From Burkholderiales bacterium RIFCSPLOWO2_12_FULL_61_40 (GTDB lineage: Bacteria; Pseudomonadota; Gammaproteobacteria; Burkholderiales; Burkholderiaceae_C): a stretch of DNA of 32,003 nt. The notes beneath the pieces are model-generated. The model was not told the origin of the DNA. It searched no databases and was given only the letters and a program-made list of their open reading frames with translations. The translations under genes and the position numbers were made by a program. The stretch lies in the NCBI GenBank assembly GCA_001770935.1, contig MESI01000110.1, positions 1-32,003 on the forward strand. The letters are read 5' to 3'. Position 1 is the stretch's first letter, and every line of letters starts with the position of its first letter. Of this stretch, positions 8,116 through 16,350 are shown piece by piece.

Positions 8116-9220
8116 ATGGAAGCAGAACGCATCAACCTCATCGGCACCCAACTCACCGATCTGAGCGCTCGCACCCAAGAGTTACGGGGGTATCTTTGAC
8201 TACGCTGCCAAATCTGAACGCCTGCGCACCGTCAACGCCTCGCTAGAAGACCCCGCCGTCTGGAACGACCCCAAACGCGCCCAGGAACTGGGCAAGGAAA
8301 AGAAAGCGCTGGACGGCATTGTCGTCACGCTGGATGACCTGGCCCGCGAACTCGCCGACAACAGCGAACTGTTCGAGATGAGCAAAGAGGACGGCGACGA
8401 AGCCGGCCTGCTGACGATCGAGGCCGAGGGCACCAAGCTCGCCGCCACCATCGAAGGGCTGGAATTCCGCCGCATGTTCAACAATCCGGCCGACCCGCTG
8501 AACTGCTTTCTGGACATCCAGGCCGGCGCTGGCGGCACCGAAGCCTGCGACTGGGCCAGCATGCTGCTGCGCCAGTACCTCAAGTACGCCGAGCGCAAGG
8601 GCTTCAAGACCATTGTGGAAGACGAAACCGCGGGCGACACCGCCGGCATCAAGGGCGCCACCATCAAGATCGAGGGCGAATACGCCTTTGGCCTGCTGCG
8701 CACCGAAACCGGCGTGCACCGCCTGGTGCGCAAGAGCCCGTTCGACTCCTCGGGCGGACGCCACACCAGCTTTGCCAGCGTATTTGTCTACCCCGAAATC
8801 GACGACTCGATCGAGATCGACATCAACCCCTCCGACGTGCGCACCGACACCTTCCGCGCCAGCGGCGCCGGCGGCCAGCACATCAACAAGACCGACTCGG
8901 CTGTGCGCCTGACGCACATCCCCACCGGCATCGTGGTGCAGTGCCAGGACGGACGCAGCCAGCACAGCAACCGCGACGTGGCCTGGAAACGCCTGCGTTC
9001 GCGCCTGTACGACTTCGAGCTGCGCAAGCAGCAGGAAGCCCAGCAAAAGCTGGAAGACACCAAGACCGACGTGGGCTGGGGCCACCAGATCCGCAGCTAT
9101 GTGCTGGACAACAGCCGCATCAAGGACCTGCGCACCAACGTGGAAGTCTCGGCGACGCAGAAAGTGCTGGACGGTGATTTGGACGTGTTCATTCAGGCGT
9201 CTTTGAAGCAGGGCGTTTAA
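8116..9220 (+). CDS. prfB: Peptide chain release factor 2 with programmed +1 frameshift
   Basis: RF2 recognises UGA and UAA and triggers peptide release on the ribosome. The gene begins at ATG 8116 and reads 27 codons to an in-frame TGA at 8197-8199. It then continues in the +1 frame from GAC at 8198, giving 367 residues, the usual RF2 length. The tripeptide anticodon motif SPF lies in [10 protein letters not shown], and the catalytic GGQ in [10 protein letters not shown]. The N-terminal helical domain is read through the shift as RGYL then DYAAKSERL. Expression is autoregulated: low RF2 lets the ribosome pause at UGA and shift. In many betaproteobacteria lysS follows prfB; here an ATPase/DUF4276 pair follows after 31 bases. 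Confidence 0.97.
8185..8200 (+). promoter_or_regulatory. prfB programmed +1 frameshift site
   Basis: The site is a Shine-Dalgarno-like GGGGGT, two bases, then CTT TGA C. It differs at only one upstream base from the classic E. coli sequence. The internal SD pairs with 16S rRNA while CUU slips onto UUU ahead of the UGA at 8197-8199. Confidence 0.97.
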
Positions 9221-9251
9221 AGCAACGCTTGCCCAAACCGGAAACCGCCAC

Positions 9252-10412
9252 ATGTACCTCAAAAGTCTCAAAGTTCAGCACTACAAAAGCTTGGATGACG
9301 TGTCGGTGGACTTCGCGCCGGACGTCACCGTAGTGGTTGGCCCCAACGGGGTGGGCAAGAGCAACTTTGTGGATGTGCTGCGGTTTCTGAGGGATGCAGT
9401 GACGGATGATTTAGAGCATGCGGTGACGAAGCGGGAGGGCATTCAGCGCTTGCTCCAAACGTATAAGACCAAGCCTTACAAAATTGGCATCGGATGCCAA
9501 TTTTGGTTGAATACGTCCGATGATTCGGGGAACGGCAAGTACGACGTACGGCTAAAAGCCGTTGGCTCAAGCAACTATGCAGTAGAGAGCGAAGAACTCG
9601 TTTGCGTTCCACTTTCAATTCCTTCCGAGGGCAACCAGATTTTGTTTTTTGCTCGCGACTCCAAAACTGGAGTGCCCGCTGACGCCCTCGCGTTGAGCGC
9701 TTTAGGCAAAGTTGATGGCAAAGCTACACCCGCCGGCGGCTTGATAGCTGAGCACATCGCTGGCTGGAACTTCTGCACTATTTACCCCAACACGCTAAAA
9801 AAACCCGCCCTGCCCGACCGTGATACCCAACTCATGGAGTCAGGCGACAACTGGGCATCAGTGATCAAGGCCCTGAAACGCTCCCCAAAAGGCCGTGAGG
9901 CTTTGGAACGTATTTACGACGCCATGCGTGCCGTGATACCGACGTTTGAAGAGGTGAGCATTCAGACCGTGGGCAGCTACCTCGTCCCACTTTTCAAATT
10001 TCGCGAAGAAGGTAGTAGTGCCCTGACGAGCTTTGACCCAGTGCAACTCTCCGACGGCACGCTGCGCCTGTTTGGCATTTTGCTGGCAGCCTACCAACTG
10101 CCGCGCCCCAAGCTCTTGGTGATCGAGGAGCCGGAACAAACGATTTACCCCGGCGCCTTGGCTGTCTTGGCAGACGTATTCAAGGAAATTGGTAAAAACA
10201 CCCAGGTGCTGATTACGACACACAGCCCCCATTTAGTGCAGTTCTTCGCGCCCTCGCAAATCCGTGTTGCGGTCATGCACAAGGGAATGACGCAGATTCG
10301 CCCCATTCATCCCCACCAGATGGAAGCGGTGAACGAAGGCCTGCTGAGCCTGGAAGAGTTCATGACAACAGAAGGATTGCGCCCGGACGACACGGAACCA
10401 TCGCAGTCATGA
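9252..10412 (+). CDS. OLD/RecF-like AAA ATPase (AAA_21 type), putative defence ATPase
   Basis: The protein has 386 residues. The N-terminus (LKVQHYKSLDDV) and Walker A GPNGVGKSN at residues 30-38 are typical of ABC/SMC-like single-protein ATPases. The C-terminal half has the signature LSDGTLRLFG, Walker B KLLVIEEPE and the H-loop TTHSPHLV, in the order expected for the AAA_21/OLD group. No nuclease domain is fused. The stop overlaps the DUF4276 start by four bases (ATGA), so the two are translationally coupled. AAA ATPases paired with TOPRIM-like partners occur in defence systems such as PARIS (AriA/AriB) and Gabija. A defence role is inferred from that architecture. Codon use is visibly less GC-rich than in prfB or pepN, which hints at acquisition. 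Confidence 0.85.
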   Translation: MYLKSLKVQHYKSLDDVSVDFAPDVTVVVGPNGVGKSNFVDVLRFLRDAVTDDLEHAVTKREGIQRLLQTYKTKPYKIGIGCQFWLNTSDDSGNGKYDVRLKAVGSSNYAVESEELVCVPLSIPSEGNQILFFARDSKTGVPADALALSALGKVDGKATPAGGLIAEHIAGWNFCTIYPNTLKKPALPDRDTQLMESGDNWASVIKALKRSPKGREALERIYDAMRAVIPTFEEVSIQTVGSYLVPLFKFREEGSSALTSFDPVQLSDGTLRLFGILLAAYQLPRPKLLVIEEPEQTIYPGALAVLADVFKEIGKNTQVLITTHSPHLVQFFAPSQIRVAVMHKGMTQIRPIHPHQMEAVNEGLLSLEEFMTTEGLRPDDTEPSQS

Positions 10413-11008
10413 GCAAGCTCCATTTGATCGTTGAGGGTGAAGGCGACGCACTTGCCCTGCCAGTATTGGTGCGAAAAATTCTGAGCGACCACGGGCTAGA
10501 CCATATCCAACTCACACGCCCGCAAATCAGCGGCGACATACGCAAGGTCTTCAAACGTTTGGAAGACTTCATGGGGTACGGGCTTAAAAATGCATGTCCG
10601 ATTCTTTGGGTGCTGGACTGCGACGACAAAATCGATGACGTTGCTGGATGTCCGGTTCGTCATGTGGCGAACCTGCGCGCAGCGATGGTGCGACAGGAGA
10701 TACACCAATCCCAGCCAGTGGAATTCGCTTTCTTTACCAAGGAGTTTGAGTCCCTGTTTTTGGCCGAACAACACGCATTGAAAGACTTTTATCGCCTATC
10801 AAGTACATTGGAAATGGATGCAGGCGCGGTCCTTCGCAGAGATGCCAAAGGCGAAATCAGCAAACTCCTTGGCAAAGACCGCGGCTACAAGGAAACCATT
10901 GACCAGGCCAAGCTGGCTGCACGGCTAGACTTGCCTACCTGCCGCGCAGTTTCGCGCGACTACCGACACTTTGAAGACGCCATTCTGCGTCTATGTAAGC
11001 TCCAATGA
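10409..11008 (+). CDS. DUF4276 family protein, TOPRIM-like effector candidate
   Basis: The protein has 199 residues. It opens with LHLIVEGEGD (Glu9), followed by a hydrophobic strand ending in an acidic cluster, LWVLDCDD (Asp70, Asp72, Asp73), then FTKEFESLFLA with further acids. An early glutamate and a later DxD at a strand end are the pattern of TOPRIM-fold nucleases and of the DUF4276 family. It overlaps the preceding ATPase gene by four bases and the following HAD gene by four bases. By analogy with AriB and the OLD TOPRIM domain it may be the effector nuclease controlled by the ATPase. The catalytic assignment is inferred. Confidence 0.8.
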   Translation: MSKLHLIVEGEGDALALPVLVRKILSDHGLDHIQLTRPQISGDIRKVFKRLEDFMGYGLKNACPILWVLDCDDKIDDVAGCPVRHVANLRAAMVRQEIHQSQPVEFAFFTKEFESLFLAEQHALKDFYRLSSTLEMDAGAVLRRDAKGEISKLLGKDRGYKETIDQAKLAARLDLPTCRAVSRDYRHFEDAILRLCKLQ

Positions 11009-11679
11009 CATTGCAAGCCCTCATTTTCGACATGGATGGCACCATGATCGACTCCATGCCCTCGCATACACAAAGCTGGGGCGCGTTCGCGCGCAGCCAG
11101 GGCCTGACGATGGACATCCCCGACCTGATGCGCCGCACCACCGGGCGCACGGCGGTGGAGTGCATGCGCGCCCTGTTTGAAACCGAGCTGAGCGATGCAC
11201 AGGCCAGCGCCTATGCCCACCAGAAGGAAGCGCTGTACCGCGAGCTGTTTGCCCCGCGCTTTGCCGAAGTGGCGGGCTTCAAAACTTTTGCCGCGCGGGC
11301 GCAGGCCCGTGGCCTGCCCATCGGCGTGGGCACGGCGGGTGACCAGAACAACATCGCCTTTGCCTACAGCCATCTGCAGATGGCGCAGCCGCCCTTGGCC
11401 ACCGTGGGCGGCGACGAGGGCTTGCCCGGCAAACCCGACCCCGCCATTTTTCTGGAAGTGGCGCGGCGCCTGGGCGTGGCGCCGGAGCATTGCATTGTTT
11501 TTGAAGACGCCCCGCTGGGCATAGAAGCGGCCCGGCGCGCCGGCATGCGCGCCGTGGGCATTTGCTCGGGCCACAGCGCCGCCGAGCTGTCCGGCCCCCA
11601 TGTCGTAGCCCACGCCCCCGATTACCACGCATTGATCGCATCACAATTTTTGGAGACTTACCATGTTGCAACTTCGTGA
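11005..11679 (+). CDS. HAD-superfamily hydrolase (beta-phosphoglucomutase/phosphatase-like)
   Basis: The 224-residue cytosolic enzyme has HAD motifs in order: nucleophile and general acid in FDMDGTMIDS (Asp9, Asp11), motif II in GVGTAGD, the lysine in GKPDPAIF, and the acidic motif in VFEDAPLGIEAARRAG. A helical cap lies between motif I and motif II, as in subfamily IA phosphatases and phosphoglucomutases. The substrate is unknown; a sugar phosphate or 2-phosphoglycolate-like compound is plausible. Its start overlaps the DUF4276 stop by four bases, and its end overlaps the pepN start by 17 bases. Confidence 0.88.
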   Translation: MTLQALIFDMDGTMIDSMPSHTQSWGAFARSQGLTMDIPDLMRRTTGRTAVECMRALFETELSDAQASAYAHQKEALYRELFAPRFAEVAGFKTFAARAQARGLPIGVGTAGDQNNIAFAYSHLQMAQPPLATVGGDEGLPGKPDPAIFLEVARRLGVAPEHCIVFEDAPLGIEAARRAGMRAVGICSGHSAAELSGPHVVAHAPDYHALIASQFLETYHVATS

Positions 11680-14368
11680 GGGGCAAGGCCCAGCCACCGT
11701 CATTTGCCGCGCCGACTACACCGCGCCCGCGTACTGGATCGACACCGTCGAGCTGTGCTTCGATTTGGACCCCGCCAAAACCCGGGTCCTGAACAAAATG
11801 ACGCTGCGCCGCAACCCCGCAGTGGCGGCCCAGCCCTTGCGGCTGGACGGTGAGGAGTTGAACCTGGCCCGCGTACTGGTCAATGGCCAGGGCACCTCCT
11901 TCAAGATCGAAGGCAACCAGCTGGTGCTGGAAAACCTGCCCGAAGGCTCCGAGCCCTTTGCGCTGGAAATTTTCACGACCTGTGCACCGGTCAAAAACAC
12001 CAAGCTGATGGGCCTGTACGTCAGCAACGACTCTTTCTTCACCCAGTGCGAGGCCGAGGGCTTTCGCCGTATCACCTATTTCCTGGACCGCCCGGACGTG
12101 ATGGCCAGCTACACCGTGACCCTGCGCGCCGACAAGGCCAAGTACCCGGTGCTGCTTTCCAACGGCAACCTGGTGGAGCAGGGGGATCTGGACGACGGCC
12201 GCCATTTCGCCAAATGGGTGGACCCGCACCGCAAACCCTGCTACCTGTTCGCCCTGGTGGCGGGCCAACTGGTGGCACGCGAGCAGCGCATCACCTCGCG
12301 CGCCGGCAAAGACCATTTGCTGCAGGTCTATGTGCGCCCCGGCGACCTGGACAAAACCGAACACGCCATGAACTCCCTGATGGCCAGCGTGGCCTGGGAC
12401 GAAGCCCGCTTTGGATTGGGACTGGACCTGGAGCGCTTCATGATCGTCGCCACCAGCGACTTCAACATGGGCGCCATGGAGAACAAGGGCCTCAATATCT
12501 TCAACACCAAGTACGTGCTGGCCAACCCCGCCACCGCTACCGACGCCGATTTCTCCAATATCGAGAGCGTGGTCGGACACGAGTACTTCCACAACTGGAC
12601 CGGCAACCGCATCACCTGCCGCGACTGGTTCCAGCTCTCCCTCAAAGAGGGCCTGACGGTGTTCCGCGACCAGGAGTTTTCACAGGACCTGTCTGGCGAT
12701 GCGTCGGCCCGCGCCGTCAAGCGCATTGAAGACGTGCGGGTGCTGCGCACCGCCCAGTTCCCCGAGGATGCAGGCCCCATGGCCCACCCGGTGCGCCCGG
12801 ACAGCTACATCGAGATCAACAACTTCTACACCGTCACCATTTACGAAAAAGGGGCCGAGGTGGTGCGCATGATGCAAACCCTGACGAGCCGCACCGGATT
12901 TGCGCAGGGCATGAAGCTGTATTTCGAGCGCTTTGACGGCCAGGCCGTGACCTGCGACGATTTCGCCCAAAGCATTGCCGACGCCAACCCCGGCTCCGAA
13001 CTGGCCCGCTTACTGCCCCAGTTCAAACGCTGGTACAGCCAGGCCGGCACGCCCCGCCTGGCCGCACGCGGTGAATACGACGCCACGGCGCGCAGCTACA
13101 CCCTGCACTTCAGCCAAAGCTGCGCGGCCACCCCCGGCCAGGCCATCAAAGAAGCCTTTGTCATCCCCGTCAACCTGGGCCTGATGGGCGCCAGCAGCGG
13201 CGCAGCCCTGCCCTTGCAGGTGCAAGGCGGCACCGGCACCGCGGACAGCCACCTGTTTGTGCTAACCGCGGAAACCGGCTCCATCACCTTTACCAACGTG
13301 GACGAAGAGCCGGTGCCCTCCATCCTGCGCGGATTCTCGGCCCCGGTGGTGCTGGACTTTGACTACACCGATGCCCAGCTGCTCACCCTGCTGGCCAATG
13401 ACCCCGATCCCTTCAACCGCTGGGAAGCTGGCCAACGCCTGGCCCTGCGAAGCGCTATACATTCAATAGCTGCTCACGCAGACTCCACGGGGGCTGGAGG
13501 CCTAAATGATGCCTATATTGCAGCCATGCGTGCGGTGCTGCGCCACCCCACGCTGGACGCCGCGTTCAAGGAATTGGTCCTCACCCTGCCCTCCGAAACC
13601 TACATCGCCGAGCAGCTGGGCGTGGTTGACCCGCAACGCATCCACACCGTACGTGAAGCCATGCGCCTGCAACTGGCCACCGCACTGCAAGCCGACTGGC
13701 AATGGGCTTTTGCCATGCACCAGGACAACGGCGGTTACCGCCCCGACGCCCGCTCCGCCGGCCGCCGCGCCCTGGTCGGCATGGCGCTCAACTACCTGTG
13801 CCTGGCCGCGGTCGAATCGGGTGATCCGGTGTGGCCGGGCAAGGCGCTGCAGTCCTTCAAGGACGCCAGCAACATGACCGACCGCTTCAATGCACTGCAG
13901 GCGCTGGTCAATAGCGGCCACGCCCTGGCAGCCCCAGCCCTGGCGCGCTTCCATGCGCTGTTCAAGGACGAAGCCCTGGTGCTGGACAAATGGTTTGCCC
14001 TGCAGGCCGGTGCACCCGACCGGGGCGGCCAGGTGCTGCCCGCCGTGCGCCAGTTGCTCGTGCACCCGGACTTCAACATCCGCAACCCCAACCGCGCGCG
14101 TAGCGTCATCTCCAACTACTGCGCCGCCAATCCGGGCGGCTTCCACCGCCCCGACGCGGCGGGTTATGTGTTCTGGAGCGAGCGCGTCATGGAGCTGGAC
14201 AGCATCAACCCCCAGGTTGCCGCCCGTCTGGCGCGCGCCCTGGACCGCTGGAAAAAGCTGGCAGAACCCTACCGCAGCGCCGCCCGCGAGGCCCTGGCCC
14301 GCGTCGCCGCCAAGAGCGACCTGAGCAACGATGTGCGCGAGGTCCTGGACCGCGCACTGGCCGACTGA
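11663..14368 (+). CDS. pepN: Aminopeptidase N
   Basis: The 901-residue M1-family zinc aminopeptidase removes N-terminal residues from peptides in the cytosol. The exopeptidase motif GAMEN lies at about residues 270-274. Zinc ligands are in HEYFH (306-310), with the third ligand Glu329 in LKEGLT. The C-terminal DUF3458 Ig-like and helical domains follow. The ATG at 11663 has GGAGA 6 bases upstream and lies inside the end of the HAD gene. A dispersed repeat (about 13454-13510) is read in frame as IHSIAAHADSTGAGG near residue 600, between the Ig-like and helical domains, where an insertion is likely tolerated. fbp follows after 33 bases. Confidence 0.97.
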   Translation: MLQLREGQGPATVICRADYTAPAYWIDTVELCFDLDPAKTRVLNKMTLRRNPAVAAQPLRLDGEELNLARVLVNGQGTSFKIEGNQLVLENLPEGSEPFALEIFTTCAPVKNTKLMGLYVSNDSFFTQCEAEGFRRITYFLDRPDVMASYTVTLRADKAKYPVLLSNGNLVEQGDLDDGRHFAKWVDPHRKPCYLFALVAGQLVAREQRITSRAGKDHLLQVYVRPGDLDKTEHAMNSLMASVAWDEARFGLGLDLERFMIVATSDFNMGAMENKGLNIFNTKYVLANPATATDADFSNIESVVGHEYFHNWTGNRITCRDWFQLSLKEGLTVFRDQEFSQDLSGDASARAVKRIEDVRVLRTAQFPEDAGPMAHPVRPDSYIEINNFYTVTIYEKGAEVVRMMQTLTSRTGFAQGMKLYFERFDGQAVTCDDFAQSIADANPGSELARLLPQFKRWYSQAGTPRLAARGEYDATARSYTLHFSQSCAATPGQAIKEAFVIPVNLGLMGASSGAALPLQVQGGTGTADSHLFVLTAETGSITFTNVDEEPVPSILRGFSAPVVLDFDYTDAQLLTLLANDPDPFNRWEAGQRLALRSAIHSIAAHADSTGAGGLNDAYIAAMRAVLRHPTLDAAFKELVLTLPSETYIAEQLGVVDPQRIHTVREAMRLQLATALQADWQWAFAMHQDNGGYRPDARSAGRRALVGMALNYLCLAAVESGDPVWPGKALQSFKDASNMTDRFNALQALVNSGHALAAPALARFHALFKDEALVLDKWFALQAGAPDRGGQVLPAVRQLLVHPDFNIRNPNRARSVISNYCAANPGGFHRPDAAGYVFWSERVMELDSINPQVAARLARALDRWKKLAEPYRSAAREALARVAAKSDLSNDVREVLDRALAD
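13454..13510 (+). repeat. Dispersed intragenic repeat, copy 3 (in pepN)
   Basis: The copy has GCTAT (13454-13458) inverted against ATAGC (13466-13470), then TGCTCACGCA, CCACGGGGGCTGGAGGCC and a short AT-rich end. It is translated as SIAAHADSTGAGGLN, in the same phase as the two copies in the acyl-CoA synthetase. Confidence 0.8.
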
Positions 14369-14401
14369 ATCTGATGTACTAAGGCTTTCCAAGGAAAAAA
14401 C

Positions 14402-15409
14402 ATGGCTCCAAAAGTTTCCCTCACCCGCTACCTGGTAGAACAGCAACGCGTGGACGGCTCCATTCCGGCCCAGTTGCGGCTGCTGCTGGAAGTGGTCGCC
14501 CGCGCCTGCAAAAGCATCAGCCAGGCCGTCAACAAAGGCGCCCTGGGTGGCGTGCTGGGCACAGCCGACATTGAGAATGTGCAGGGCGAAATCCAGAAAA
14601 AACTCGACATCATCGCCAACGAGGTGTTGATCGAAGCCAACGAGTGGGGCGGGCACCTGGGCGCCATGGCGAGCGAGGAAATGGAAGGCATCTACGTGGT
14701 GCCCAACCGCTACCCCCAGGGCGAATACCTGCTGCTGTTTGATCCCCTGGACGGCTCCAGCAACATCGATGTGAACGTGAGCATCGGCACCATCTTCAGC
14801 GTGCTGCTCAAGCCCGAAGGCCCCGGCGTGTCCGAACAAGACTTTTTGCAGGCGGGCGCCAAACAGGTGGCCGCCGGCTACTGCGTCTACGGCCCGCAAA
14901 CCACCCTGGTGCTGACGGTGGGCGATGGCGTGGCCATGTTCACCCTGGACCGCGAACAGGGCTCTTTTGTGCTGACCCAGGAAAACGTGCGCATCCCTGA
15001 GGACACCAAGGAATTTGCCATCAACATGAGCAATATGCGCCACTGGGATGCCCCGGTAAAGCGCTATGTGGACGAGTGCCTGGCCGGCAAGGATGGCCCG
15101 CGCGGCAAGGACTTCAACATGCGCTGGATCGCCAGCATGGTGGCCGATGTGCACCGCATCCTCACCCGCGGCGGCATTTTCATGTACCCCTGGGACAAGC
15201 GTGAACCCGAGAAACCCGGCAAGCTGCGCCTGATGTACGAAGCCAACCCCATGAGCTGGCTCATCGAACAGGCAGGCGGTGCCGCCACCAACGGCAAACA
15301 GCGTATTTTGGACCTCCAGCCTGGCAAACTGCATGAACGCGTGAGCGTGGTGCTGGGCTCCAAGAACGAGGTGGAACGCGTCACCCGCTACCACCACGAA
15401 GCCCCATGA
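14402..15409 (+). CDS. fbp: Class I fructose-1,6-bisphosphatase
   Basis: FBPase hydrolyses fructose-1,6-bisphosphate to fructose-6-phosphate in gluconeogenesis (and in the Calvin cycle where present). The 335-residue protein has the metal-binding motif DPLDGSSN at about residues 114-121, preceded by LLLF, and the substrate-binding segment [15 protein letters not shown] towards the C-terminus, with the usual length. The ATG at 14402 follows AAGGAAAAAA. It lies in the same direction as pepN, 33 bases downstream, and the two are probably cotranscribed. Confidence 0.97.
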   Translation: MAPKVSLTRYLVEQQRVDGSIPAQLRLLLEVVARACKSISQAVNKGALGGVLGTADIENVQGEIQKKLDIIANEVLIEANEWGGHLGAMASEEMEGIYVVPNRYPQGEYLLLFDPLDGSSNIDVNVSIGTIFSVLLKPEGPGVSEQDFLQAGAKQVAAGYCVYGPQTTLVLTVGDGVAMFTLDREQGSFVLTQENVRIPEDTKEFAINMSNMRHWDAPVKRYVDECLAGKDGPRGKDFNMRWIASMVADVHRILTRGGIFMYPWDKREPEKPGKLRLMYEANPMSWLIEQAGGAATNGKQRILDLQPGKLHERVSVVLGSKNEVERVTRYHHEAP

Positions 15410-15430
15410 AGGTAGCCAGCGCGAGCTGGT

Positions 15431-15436
15431 TATAAT
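15431..15436 (+). promoter_or_regulatory. -10 box of the tRNA-Thr promoter
   Basis: A perfect TATAAT lies 13 bases upstream of the tRNA 5' end. I do not see a convincing -35 hexamer. Confidence 0.6.
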
Positions 15437-15449
15437 CCAAGGCTTACCA

Positions 15450-15525
15450 GCCGGTGTAGCTCAGTCGGTAGAGCAGCTCATTCGTAATGAGAAGGTCGGG
15501 TGTTCGATTCATCTCTCCGGCACCA
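15450..15525 (+). tRNA. tRNA-Thr (anticodon CGT)
   Basis: The 76-base gene folds as a complete cloverleaf. The acceptor stem GCCGGTG pairs near-perfectly with the 3' end, followed by an encoded CCA. The D-arm TAGCTCAGTCGGTAGAGCA is standard, the anticodon loop is TTCGTAA with CGT in the centre, and the T-loop is TTCGATT. It reads ACG codons. It marks the edge of the accessory region to its right; no second copy of its 3' end was found in the window. Confidence 0.97.
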
Positions 15526-15537
15526 ATAGATATAAGA

Positions 15538-15575
15538 AAGCCACGCTATTTTTTATAGCGTGGCTTTTCTTTTTT
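15538..15575 (+). terminator. Rho-independent terminator of tRNA-Thr
   Basis: A perfect 12-base-pair stem (15538-15549 with 15555-15566) with a five-T loop is followed by TTCTTTTTT. Its right edge touches the stop codon of the broken HNH gene on the opposite strand. Confidence 0.95.
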
Positions 15576-16127
15576 CAGGCGAAATACCGCTCACGGTGAA
15601 ATCGCAGGTATGGCAGGTGTTGGGCTGCCACCCAACACAATCTCATCCCATCGCCCAGACCGAGCTTTTCTCTTTCGCATTGATCAATTTGCTCCGACAC
15701 CAGCAAAACACCCTCATCGGTAAAACTGATCAGGAAATTGTCAAACAAAGCATCCAGATTGGCGCTGAGCAGAAATCCGTTGTACACCTCTGCATCGGTG
15801 GCGCATTCGGCCCAGGGCTTGGCGTGGCTAGCGCGCAGGGCCTGCGGCAAGGCCAGCCCCGTCACGGCGCAGGTACCGCCCCAGTAATCGAGCATGGCTT
15901 GGCGGTAGGCCTGCTGCCCTACCCGTTGGCGCACCATGCCCAGCACTTCGGTGTTTTGTGCGGCGGGTTCGGGCATGGTCGATAGTTCCGCCTGCACTTG
16001 CTGCTAAAACGCCGTGACCGCTTGGTTGGGTAGGGCTTGCGACAGCGCGGCGGCACGGCGTAGCCACTGAGCCAATTCCATTGTCATGGCCCGCTTTTTC
16101 AATCAGGGAGCGTTGTAGTGGGTTCAT
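15575..16127 (-). pseudogene. HNH endonuclease gene, degraded (deletion plus in-frame amber stop)
   Basis: The C-terminal 140 residues form an HNH domain: GGTCAVTG, LRASHAKPW, then NGFLLSANLDALFDN with the metal/histidine-region spacing of restriction-type HNH nucleases. In the same frame upstream lies ELAQWLRRAAALSQALPN, but a TAG at 16006-16004 interrupts it. Further upstream, in another frame, is an ATG (16127) with MNPLQRSLIEKAGHDNG, which resembles the N-terminus of this family. The stretch that should join the two is missing. I infer a full-length HNH gene that suffered an out-of-frame internal deletion and a nonsense mutation. A GTG at 15997 could in principle restart the HNH domain alone. 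Confidence 0.75.
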
Positions 16128-16164
16128 TTCAGGTTGGAATGGGAGCCGTCATAGGGTGCGCTAT

Positions 16165-16231
16165 CGGATGGCGCATCCGTAAACCACCCATAAACCACCC
16201 GCAAATTCGCCAGAAACATCCGATTCATCCG
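16165..16231. repeat. Cluster of short repeats between HNH remnant and operon
   Basis: CGGATG (16165-16170) and CATCCG (16174-16179) form a palindrome. TAAACCACCC occurs twice (16180-16189, 16191-16200), one base apart. CATCCG recurs at 16217-16222 and 16226-16231. The roughly 11-base period could suit protein binding, but no function is known. The 223-base gap 16128-16350 contains no convincing gene. Confidence 0.5.
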
Positions 16232-16312
16232 AAAAGTCAACCCGCTTGGGCAGGCCCAATCGCCGGAAAGCGTACAATCGGCACACTCATCAGCCCAAGG
16301 CTGAAGGAGTTG

Positions 16313-16340
16313 GGCCAGCGCCATGTGCGCTGGCCTTTTT
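16313..16340 (+). terminator. Intrinsic terminator on the + strand
   Basis: GGCCAGCGC (16313-16321) pairs perfectly with GCGCTGGCC (16327-16335) around a CATGT loop, followed by TTTTT. It points away from the tRNA and towards the operon's 3' end. No + strand gene immediately precedes it, so it may end a small RNA or stop antisense transcription into the operon. Confidence 0.8.
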
Positions 16341-16350
16341 ATTTGGGGCA

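Noticed and set aside
13502..15397. A 631-codon minus-strand frame across pepN and fbp
   Set aside because: It is a shadow of two clear enzymes on the plus strand, with a composition rich in His, Gly, Ala and Val and no domain seen.
16181..16231. Possible CRISPR-like repeats
   Set aside because: The units are only 6-10 bases, with no regular spacers, and no cas genes are nearby.
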